Positions 57,638-64,000 of a stretch of DNA of 64,000 nt are shown here, in pieces; within the stretch, counting starts at the first letter, position 1, and each line of letters opens with the position of its first letter. The notes below the pieces were generated by a model. It did not search any database. It saw nothing but the letters and a program-made list of their open reading frames with translations, and was not told the origin of the DNA. The stretch is from UBA6107 sp964459385 (GTDB taxonomy: Bacteria > Chloroflexota > Anaerolineae > Anaerolineales > Anaerolineaceae). Made by a program: the position numbers and the translations under genes. The stretch spans positions 131,922 through 195,921 of the forward strand of contig CAYWLG010000007.1 in the NCBI GenBank assembly GCA_964459385.1. The letters are read 5' to 3'.

Positions 57638-59755
57638 ATGAACAGCGAAACACTTGAAACCAGCCCGAAATCGAATTTGCCCATCTTGAATCGAGAATTG
57701 AGCCTGCTTGATTTTCAAGCCAGGGTGCTCGAAGAAGCGCAGGATGAGACCAACCCGCTTTTGGAGCGGCTTAAATTCCTGTCGATCTTTGGCTCGAACA
57801 TGGACGAATTCTTTATGGTGCGTGTTTCGGGGATTCGCAAACAGGTGGACGCCCGCATCAACGATATTTCGCCCGATGGGCTGACGCCGCGAGAACAACT
57901 GGCCACCATCCGCAAGCGTGCGCTGGCGCTTTACAAAGAAGCGTTTCAGACCTACCAGCACGATCTGCTGCCGCAGTTGGAAAAAGCGGGCATTCACATT
58001 CTCGATTACCGCCGTCTGACTAAACTGCAGAAAGTTAAAGCAGATGAGTACTTTGCCAACAACATTTACCCCATCCTCACACCGCTGGCGCTTGACCCGG
58101 GGCATCCCTTCCCGCATATTTCCAACCTGAGCCTGAATCTGGCCATCGTGATCAAAGACAAGAACGAGATCGAAAAATTTGCCCGCCTCAAGGTGCCGGC
58201 CACCCTGCCGCCCCTGCTGCCGATCAAACGTTCTTCGGGAGCAGCGCGCAAAGATGGCACCGTGGCCTTTCACCATTATTTCGTGTGGACCGATCAGGTG
58301 ATCATGGCCAATTTGGGCATGCTCTTTCCGGGCATGGAGGTAACCGAGGCGCACCCCTTCCGCATCGTGCGCGACGCCGATATTGAGATTCAGGAATTGG
58401 AAGCCGAAGACCTGCTGGAATCAATGCAGCAGAGCATTCGCAAACGCAAGTTCGGCTCTGTCGTGATGATGGCCATTCACAACACCATGCCAAAGAACAT
58501 CCGCAATGTGCTGGCGCATAACCTCGAGATCAAGCCGACCGATGTATATGTGCTTAACGGCCAGCTCAGCCTGGCGCACCTGTGGCAGATCTACGATAGT
58601 GTGGAGCGCTTCGACCTGAAATATCTGCCTTACAAGCCGGTGTTCCCGCAGCCCTTCCGCGATGTGACCCTGGCAAGCGAGTTTTTCGATGCCATCCGCG
58701 CCGAAAATATTCTGGTGCATCACCCCTATGATTCGTTCTCGGCCGTGGTGGACTTCTTGAACGCGGCCGCACGCGACCCGCAGGTGCTGGCTATCAAGCA
58801 GACCCTTTACAGGGTGGGACAAAACTCGCCCATCGTAGGCGCCCTGTTGGAGGCCTCAGAACGCGGCAAGCAGGTGGCCGTTCTGGTGGAATTGAAGGCG
58901 CGCTTTGACGAAGAGAGCAACATCGGTTGGGCGCGCACCCTGGAACAGGCCGGTGTGCACGTGGTCTATGGGGTCATGGGGCTGAAAACGCATTCCAAAG
59001 TGGGGCTGGTGGTGCGCCGTGAAGGGGAGGGTATTCGCCGCTATTTGCATTTGGCCACGGGCAATTACAACCCCACCACCGCCACGATCTATGAAGACAT
59101 CGGCCTCTTCACCTGCGATGAAACGCTGGCGGCCGACGCCACCGATCTCTTCAACTACCTGACCGGCTACTCTACCAAGCAGAATTACCAAAAGCTGCTG
59201 GTGGCACCGGTAAACCTGCGCGAACGCCTCGAATCTTTTGTGCGGCGCGAAATGGAGCATGCCCGCAAAGGCAAAGAGGGGCGCATCATCATCAAGGTGA
59301 ATTCCGTGGTCGATACCGAAGTGATCGAGCTGCTTTACGAGGCCTCACAGGCAGGGGTGAAGATCGACCTGCTGGTGCGTGGCATGTGCTGCCTGATCCC
59401 GGGCATTGAAGGGTTGAGCGAGAACATTCGCGTGATCAGCGTGATCGGGCGTTTTCTGGAACACAGCCGCATTTTCTACTTTTATAATGATGGCCATGAA
59501 CAAGTCTTTTTGGGCAGCGCCGATCTGATGTCGCGCAACCTGAACCGGCGCGTCGAAACGGTCTTCCCGGTGGAAGAGGAACGCCATATTCGCTATCTGC
59601 GCGACCAGGTGCTCGAAACGTACCTAAAAGACGATCTGAGTGCCCGTGTGATGCAGCCGGACGGCACCTACTTGCGGCTCCACCCAAAAGGGAACGAGCA
59701 CGGACTGCGGGTGCAGGACTGGTTCATGCAGCACCCGCATCTGCGCTGGTCATGA
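57638..59755 (+). CDS. ppk1: Polyphosphate kinase 1
   Basis: A 705-residue enzyme that polymerises the gamma-phosphate of ATP into polyphosphate. The N-domain begins LNRELSLLDFQARVLEEA and has FLSIFGSNMDEFFMVRVSG. The catalytic tract shows QTLYRVGQNSPIV, VELKARFDEESNI, the phosphorylated His452 in GLKTHSKVGLVVRR, HLATGNYNPTTA and a second PLD-like region with LVRGMCCLIPG and DLMSRNLNRRVE. It closes the ppx-CHAD-sixA-ppk1 operon, so synthesis, binding and breakdown genes are co-expressed. Confidence 0.97.
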   Translation: MNSETLETSPKSNLPILNRELSLLDFQARVLEEAQDETNPLLERLKFLSIFGSNMDEFFMVRVSGIRKQVDARINDISPDGLTPREQLATIRKRALALYKEAFQTYQHDLLPQLEKAGIHILDYRRLTKLQKVKADEYFANNIYPILTPLALDPGHPFPHISNLSLNLAIVIKDKNEIEKFARLKVPATLPPLLPIKRSSGAARKDGTVAFHHYFVWTDQVIMANLGMLFPGMEVTEAHPFRIVRDADIEIQELEAEDLLESMQQSIRKRKFGSVVMMAIHNTMPKNIRNVLAHNLEIKPTDVYVLNGQLSLAHLWQIYDSVERFDLKYLPYKPVFPQPFRDVTLASEFFDAIRAENILVHHPYDSFSAVVDFLNAAARDPQVLAIKQTLYRVGQNSPIVGALLEASERGKQVAVLVELKARFDEESNIGWARTLEQAGVHVVYGVMGLKTHSKVGLVVRREGEGIRRYLHLATGNYNPTTATIYEDIGLFTCDETLAADATDLFNYLTGYSTKQNYQKLLVAPVNLRERLESFVRREMEHARKGKEGRIIIKVNSVVDTEVIELLYEASQAGVKIDLLVRGMCCLIPGIEGLSENIRVISVIGRFLEHSRIFYFYNDGHEQVFLGSADLMSRNLNRRVETVFPVEEERHIRYLRDQVLETYLKDDLSARVMQPDGTYLRLHPKGNEHGLRVQDWFMQHPHLRWS

Positions 59756-59787
59756 TCCTCGAGCAGAGAATCAAATCAATTTCGTGA

Positions 59788-60846
59788 TCAGTTTATGCTT
59801 TGAACGCTGTGCGTTAGCGCCTTGAAAACCGGGGTGGGCAGAAATTCGACCATTTCGCCGGGAATTTTCAGATCGGAATGGCCCGCGGCACGATTGCGCA
59901 CGATGCCGGCCAAAAAGATGGCGTTGAGATACTGATCGTGATCGAGACAGGCGTCTCGTGAACAGGCTTCAAACCATTTGTCGGGGATCATCGGCTGGCC
60001 GTTGATCTCGATGGCGTAAAAATCATCGTTGGCGTAGAGCACATCACACCGCGCATAATCGCGCACCCCGGCGGCTTCAAAGGCATGACCCACAAATTCG
60101 ATCAGACGTTCTTTGATGCTCTCATCGCTGACGGCCGAGGCGGTGGTATTGTGCTCGTCTTTGTCTTGGGTGGTGATCACACGCACGGGCTTCTTGTTTA
60201 TCAGGCGGATGCGGGCCGGCATCAAGAGCCGGTCGGGCCCATTGCCGATCATGGCCACCGTGAATTCGCGCAGATCGGGCACATCCCCCAGAAAATGCTC
60301 CACCAGTAATGAAGGGAAGTTCAACAGCATGTTCTTGGCCTGCTGTGTCAATGAATCGCGCTCGTAGACCACACAAGATTCGCTCAAGCCGCGCGAATTG
60401 CCCTCGGCGTTGGGCTTGAGGATGTAGGGAAAATCGTGGGCGGCCTCCAGCAGGGCTGCCTGCTCGGCGGGCGTTTGGTCGCGCCGCAAGAGGAAGAACG
60501 AGGGGGTTTGAACGCCTTTTTGCTGCCAAACCTGTTTCAGCCGTGCCTTGGAGAGCACCAGTTCGAGCACATCGGGCGATGAGCCGATGTAGGGCAGGTG
60601 CATTTCTTCAAATAATTTGTGAATGTTCACCCGTTCGTTGGCCCGCCCGGCTAAATAATAATCGGCACTGAAGGCAATATCGACCTGTTCGTGCGACAGG
60701 GCATCTACGAGCTGCATTTCTTGATACATCGGCTGATACTGCGCCGAAATGCCGCCCCTTTCGAGCGAATGGATCATTTGATTGAATGTTTTCTCATTCT
60801 TGAACACCTGGCCCGCTTTGGGGCGATTGATGATCAGACCTTTCAA
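59788..60846 (-). CDS. D-Ala-D-Ala-ligase-like ATP-grasp enzyme
   Basis: A 352-residue ATP-grasp ligase. Visible elements are an N-terminal domain (IAFSADYYLAGRANERVN), the YIGSSPDVLELVLSKARLKQ segment as in Ddl, the ATP-binding FPYILKPNAEGNSRGL, VEHFLGDVPDLREF, and the metal site FYAIEINGQPMIP. The wording of that last motif differs from Ddl (EINTxPG), and the lid loops diverge, so amide-bond formation on a substrate other than D-alanine is likely. Third gene of the cobalamin operon, with an ATGA overlap to the opine dehydrogenase. Confidence 0.82.
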   Translation of the reverse strand: MKGLIINRPKAGQVFKNEKTFNQMIHSLERGGISAQYQPMYQEMQLVDALSHEQVDIAFSADYYLAGRANERVNIHKLFEEMHLPYIGSSPDVLELVLSKARLKQVWQQKGVQTPSFFLLRRDQTPAEQAALLEAAHDFPYILKPNAEGNSRGLSESCVVYERDSLTQQAKNMLLNFPSLLVEHFLGDVPDLREFTVAMIGNGPDRLLMPARIRLINKKPVRVITTQDKDEHNTTASAVSDESIKERLIEFVGHAFEAAGVRDYARCDVLYANDDFYAIEINGQPMIPDKWFEACSRDACLDHDQYLNAIFLAGIVRNRAAGHSDLKIPGEMVEFLPTPVFKALTHSVQSIN

Positions 60847-61961
60847 TGTTTCTCTCCTTCCCAGATCCCTTCGTTGACTAACGCGAGCAGCTCGCTCACG
60901 CTGAGGTGATCCAGACCTAGTTTGTCGATGGTGCGGCCGCGCCGCCAGTAATCGGTTTTGTGCATGATGGAAGCCAGCCGGATCACGGAATCCATCGCCC
61001 GCACCGAAACGCCGTAACGCTGCCCCAGCGAGGCAATGGGCACCAGGCTCATGGGCACATCTTCAAAGATGTAACGGTGATTGAGCGTGGGGGGTGCCTT
61101 GATGCCGTAATAGCCGGGCTGGTTGTGGATGGCTTCATTAAGGTCTTCACCGGTGGCGTCATAAGAAAGCTTTAACCATTCCTGAGCCGTGCGCGCGCGG
61201 ATGCCCAGCGAAGAGGCCACGGTAACCCGTTCACGGTCGAGCGCTTCGAGAACGCGCGCCACCGAGGGGGTGACCCCATCGATGTAGAACTGGTAATCGC
61301 CGTGGGTTGATTCGATCCAGCCGGTGTTGAGGATGGTCAGGGCGGGATGAAAAATGGCCCCCATGTTGTTCAGACCGGTTTGCAGCACGTTGCCACCATC
61401 GATGAACTCGGGGTAGGCCTCGTGGATCATATCGAGCACCAGTTTTGTGCGCGTCGCCGGCAGGGCTGCCACCGGGATGGCCTCTTTGATGCGGAAGATC
61501 TTCGACTGCGCCGGCCCATCCGAGCGGGAAGCGTAGATGAATGTCTCCGCTTCTGACACCGTCACATCGGCAGTGCAGCCGTTCACATGCAGTACCCTGA
61601 CGAATTCGATGGCGCCGCAGGTGCGGCCGGGATGCAGCACGATGGCCTGGCCGTCTTTCAAGTAGGGAGCACAGGCGCGGGCCACATCGGCGTGAGCAGA
61701 AGAGGGCACCACCACCATGATCATGTTGGCATGGGCGAGGGCTTCTTCAATGTTCGAGGTAACCGCGGCCAGCTTACCAAAGCCACAGGGACCGCCATCA
61801 GAGCAGGTAAGATCAATGCCACCCAGTTGTTGAATGGCTGTGATGTGTTCAGCGGTGCGGTTGTAGAGCGTGGTGGGAAAACCCAACAACGCCAGATGAG
61901 CGGCCATGGCTTTGCCGCCATGCCCCGCACCAATGACGGTGAAATTGAGCTTTTTGCTCAT
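60843..61961 (-). CDS. NAD(P)-dependent opine (octopine/nopaline) dehydrogenase family protein
   Basis: A 372-residue dehydrogenase. The N-terminal Rossmann motif is VIGAGHGGKAMAAHLALLG, with MIMVVVPSSAHADVARACAP. The C-terminal opine-dehydrogenase domain has the catalytic His in NNMGAIFHPALTILNTG and an acidic partner region DATGEDLNEAIHNQPGYYGIKAPP. Such enzymes reductively join an amino acid amine to a keto acid, or run in reverse. The amino acid and keto acid cannot be inferred. Middle gene of the operon, overlapping both neighbours by four bases. Confidence 0.88.
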   Translation of the reverse strand: MSKKLNFTVIGAGHGGKAMAAHLALLGFPTTLYNRTAEHITAIQQLGGIDLTCSDGGPCGFGKLAAVTSNIEEALAHANMIMVVVPSSAHADVARACAPYLKDGQAIVLHPGRTCGAIEFVRVLHVNGCTADVTVSEAETFIYASRSDGPAQSKIFRIKEAIPVAALPATRTKLVLDMIHEAYPEFIDGGNVLQTGLNNMGAIFHPALTILNTGWIESTHGDYQFYIDGVTPSVARVLEALDRERVTVASSLGIRARTAQEWLKLSYDATGEDLNEAIHNQPGYYGIKAPPTLNHRYIFEDVPMSLVPIASLGQRYGVSVRAMDSVIRLASIMHKTDYWRRGRTIDKLGLDHLSVSELLALVNEGIWEGEKH

Positions 61962-63604
61962 GAATCCTCCATTTCTTGTTGAATCTTTTGCAGGCGGGCC
62001 GATTCGAGCAGGCGTTTGCCTTCTTCATCGACCGCACAGCAGGCGCCGTTGAGGATGCGTGTTTGGATGCGTCCTCGGGCGAAGGGGTTGTTGCGCAGTT
62101 GCGGCGCATCGAGGATGCCGACCTTGACGGCTTTGGCCAGGGTGGCGGCATCGCTGAGCGGGTCAACAGAAGCCTCGGCGCCCAACTCGCGGATGGCGCG
62201 CAGGGTGACAAAGGCCTCATCGGTCAGTTTGTTGACGCGCTCCTGCACGCGTTCAGCGGCGCTCATATCGGGCGCGCCTTTGACGGCGTTTTCGATAACA
62301 CGACCGGCCATCTTGCAGGCTTCGATCACGTCCTCCGGGGTGGCGGCGTGATCGGCTTCGGTGTGGCCCACCACGTGCACGATATGCGGATGCAAAGCCA
62401 TTTGCAGGTAGATCGAAGCGGCCAGGTGGGCACGCGCGGCCGGCAGGTCGAGCGGGTAGCTGAGCAGGCCGGTGCGGGTTTGCTTCCAGACCCTGAAAGC
62501 GGGTCCCTGCAGCGGTTCGAGCAGGCGCAGAATGGCCAGCATCTTGGCCAGGTCCATTGCGTCTGAGGTGCCCGGCGGGCTGTTGAACATGAACTGGGCG
62601 ATGTAATCTTGCACACCGTAAGCACGGGCGTTGTAGGCAGCCAGATAGGCGGCCACCACGTAGACCACATCAGGCGCATCGCGCATGCCCCAGTGATGCG
62701 GTTCGTTCAGTTCCACCGGAATGCCGCGCGAGCCGTACCAGCCCATCACGCGCTGATGCTCGCGGATCGAGCCTTCCAGGTCCCAGGGGCCGCGGCCGTC
62801 CATCTGGTTGAACCAGAAGAGCGGGATGGCGCACCAGGCGTTGTGGATGGTCTCGGTGTACAGTTCGGCCAGACGCAGAAAATCATCGGTGCCCGAATAG
62901 GTGCGCAGCAGGGGGTAATTGCCGGTGCGGCTGGCCGCGTAAAGGGTCTCGTAATCTTCACGGCTGCGCACGGGCACGCCGCCGGCCCCTTTGCGGCGCG
63001 CCTGCTGGCGTTCGGGGCGGAAGAAGTTTTCCTGCGCATCCTGATCGATGCCCAGTGAGATGACGTCGAGCACGCGGGCGGAGGCGATCTTTTCGATGCC
63101 GGCGCGGGTCAGTTCCATTTCGGGCAGGCCAAAGTGATGACGCAGCAGTGGGTAGGGCGCCTTCCATTGGATGCGCTCGATGGTGGTTTGCGGAAAATCG
63201 TCGGCGCTTTGAGCTTCGTCGGACTGTCCTTTGAGGTAGGCCAGCACCTGATCGGAGGACTCGCTGCCGTCGAAAACGCGCTCGAAAAAGCCCAACCGGC
63301 GCGCTCGTTCGGCTACCGGTGGGGTGCCGCCAAAGGTGAAACGCACACCCTGGGCGCGCAGTTCATCGGCCGCTTCGGCAAACTCTCCCAGCAGGCGTTC
63401 CCCGGTTTCAGGGGTGAGCCGGTAAGAGACACCGACGAGATCGGCTTTTTCGGCTTTGGCAGTTTGCAGCACCTGCTGGATCGAAACGGCAGGGCCGAGG
63501 AAAACCGTGCGCCAGCCGGCCAGTTCGGCAAGACGTAAAAAATTGCTGACCCCGGCAACATGAACGCATTCCCCCAAAGCTGCGGCCACGACAGTTTTTT
63601 GCAT
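61958..63604 (-). CDS. Cobalamin-binding mutase-like protein
   Basis: A 548-residue protein. Residues 1-125 form a B12-binding domain: the lower-ligand motif is CVHVAG with His15 and Gly18 (a Cys stands where the usual Asp of DxHxxG is), then DLVGVSYRLT and FTFGGTPP. The rest looks like a TIM barrel of the glutamate-mutase/aminomutase type, with PLLRTYSGTDDFLRL, PLFWFNQMDGRGPWDLEGSI, ELNEPHHWGMRDAPDVVYV and FNSPPGTSDAMDLAKML. A carbon-skeleton or amino-group shift on an amino acid is suggested but unproven; a corrinoid-dependent transfer role is an alternative. GGAGGT lies six bases before the chosen ATG. First gene of the operon. Confidence 0.8.
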   Translation of the reverse strand: MQKTVVAAALGECVHVAGVSNFLRLAELAGWRTVFLGPAVSIQQVLQTAKAEKADLVGVSYRLTPETGERLLGEFAEAADELRAQGVRFTFGGTPPVAERARRLGFFERVFDGSESSDQVLAYLKGQSDEAQSADDFPQTTIERIQWKAPYPLLRHHFGLPEMELTRAGIEKIASARVLDVISLGIDQDAQENFFRPERQQARRKGAGGVPVRSREDYETLYAASRTGNYPLLRTYSGTDDFLRLAELYTETIHNAWCAIPLFWFNQMDGRGPWDLEGSIREHQRVMGWYGSRGIPVELNEPHHWGMRDAPDVVYVVAAYLAAYNARAYGVQDYIAQFMFNSPPGTSDAMDLAKMLAILRLLEPLQGPAFRVWKQTRTGLLSYPLDLPAARAHLAASIYLQMALHPHIVHVVGHTEADHAATPEDVIEACKMAGRVIENAVKGAPDMSAAERVQERVNKLTDEAFVTLRAIRELGAEASVDPLSDAATLAKAVKVGILDAPQLRNNPFARGRIQTRILNGACCAVDEEGKRLLESARLQKIQQEMEDS

Positions 63605-63840
63605 ATGTACCTCCAACGAATAAAGAAGAGCGACGGTCCAGCCGCTCTTCTTCATTAATCAAAGGAGTTCTTTCAGGAAAGGGTCAAATCAGGTGTGTGA
63701 TTGATGAGCCAGATGCGGTCTGGGGGAGGGCAGCGCCTCCCATGCGGTATTCAGTCCCCTTGGTAGGTGGATCGGTGATCCATCTCATTTGCAGACGTTC
63801 AGAATCAGTGTTTTTCATCATGCTTGAAATCATTATATCA
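63605..63840 (-). promoter_or_regulatory. Structured 5' leader of the cobalamin operon
   Basis: From a TATAAT box (63832-63837) to the start codon there are about 230 bases without a gene. Four hairpins are visible: 63765-63785 (9 bp), 63724-63741 (6 bp), 63709-63723 (5 bp) and 63623-63652 (perfect 10 bp AAGAAGAGCG and complement). The last is followed on the minus strand by TTTATT and then the Shine-Dalgarno, the layout of an attenuator or riboswitch expression platform. I could not find the conserved B12-box of cobalamin riboswitches, nor a T-box. Confidence 0.5.
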
Positions 63841-63890
63841 AAAAATGAAAAAGGGAAGATTGAGAGGAGGGGGCAGGAGTGTGAAATAAC

Positions 63891-63918
63891 GTAGGGGCAA
63901 TTCATGAATTGCCCCTAC
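63891..63918. repeat. Perfect 28-nt palindrome
   Basis: Two 14-base arms, GTAGGGGCAATTCA and its exact complement, with no loop. The GTAGGGGC...GCCCCTAC frame is the form of dispersed palindromic repeats known in many environmental bacteria. It shares the core TTCATGAA with the palindrome at 17945-17968. Beyond it, to the window end, I see no gene. Confidence 0.75.
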
Positions 63919-64000
63919 AAAATTGATATCAAGCGGATTATTTTCCCAAATTAGCTTCAAATGTGTTTTATGGTTCTGGTGTGGCCGTAATGAGCAAATC

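Noticed and set aside
63605..63840. Cobalamin riboswitch
   Set aside because: The operon context made it attractive, but I could not find the conserved B12-box or the pseudoknot partner; kept only as an unassigned structured leader.

Overview
The window looks like a chromosomal segment of an uncultivated or anaerobic Chloroflexota bacterium, most likely Anaerolineae. This is an inference from gene content: lipoproteins and membrane proteins with Thr/Pro-rich linkers, DUF389 proteins carrying SH3-like tails, an acidic zinc-ribbon membrane protein next to a MutL/GlmL-like ATPase, a DUF951 protein, and several genes that seem to be read from leaderless mRNAs. No phage, insertion sequence or CRISPR array is visible. 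Coding density is high and many genes overlap by 1-8 bases (ATGA, GTGA, TAATG junctions).

Layout: (1) 0.2-1.2 kb: a secreted protein, then five tandem units that each copy the 3' end of the adjacent tRNA-Gly(TCC) gene. (2) 1.3-6.8 kb, minus strand: a lipoprotein, then folP, folK, an unknown gene, homoserine dehydrogenase, murI, a class I glutamine amidotransferase and rplS. (3) 7-11.4 kb, minus: uvrC, selD and an SPFH/prohibitin protein. (4) 11.5-15.7 kb, plus: a degenerate PyrK-like/PyrD-like pair followed by a rifampicin-phosphotransferase-like dikinase. (5) 15.7-22.3 kb: dtd and trpS, an undecaprenyl-phosphate sugar transferase, a lipoprotein, a HAD phosphatase, a DUF389-SH3 protein and a phosphohexomutase.

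(6) 22.4-30.3 kb, minus: an LPxTG-type protein, then a tightly coupled seven-gene operon of unknown function with a MutL-like ASKHA ATPase, three membrane proteins, a zinc-ribbon/DWL-repeat protein, a hybrid-motif protein and a small protein. (7) 30.4-38.3 kb: a PIG-L deacetylase and an exopolysaccharide block (nucleotide-sugar dehydrogenase, epimerase, flippase, GT4, polytopic glycosyltransferase). (8) 38.3-49.2 kb: uracil-DNA glycosylase, tsaE-tsaB-rimI, a glycolipid synthase-like glycosyltransferase, DUF951, a site-2 protease, a dehydrogenase, a GIY-YIG/galactokinase fusion, a phosphoribosyltransferase, and ogt-EamA-era-lysoplasmalogenase. (9) 49.2-54.2 kb, minus: YitT, and a UPF0316/DUF389-SH3/CBS/ion-transporter operon. 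(10) 54.2-59.8 kb, plus: a polyphosphate operon (ppx-HD, CHAD, sixA, ppk1) behind a structured leader. (11) 59.8-63.6 kb, minus: a three-gene operon of a cobalamin-binding mutase-like protein, an opine dehydrogenase and a D-Ala-D-Ala-ligase-like ATP-grasp enzyme, behind a leader of about 230 nt with several hairpins.

The best candidates for undescribed biology are the cobalamin/opine-dehydrogenase/ATP-grasp operon with its leader, the seven-gene MutL-like envelope operon, and the tandem tRNA-Gly 3'-end array. Function statements for all three are inferences from sequence and neighbourhood only.
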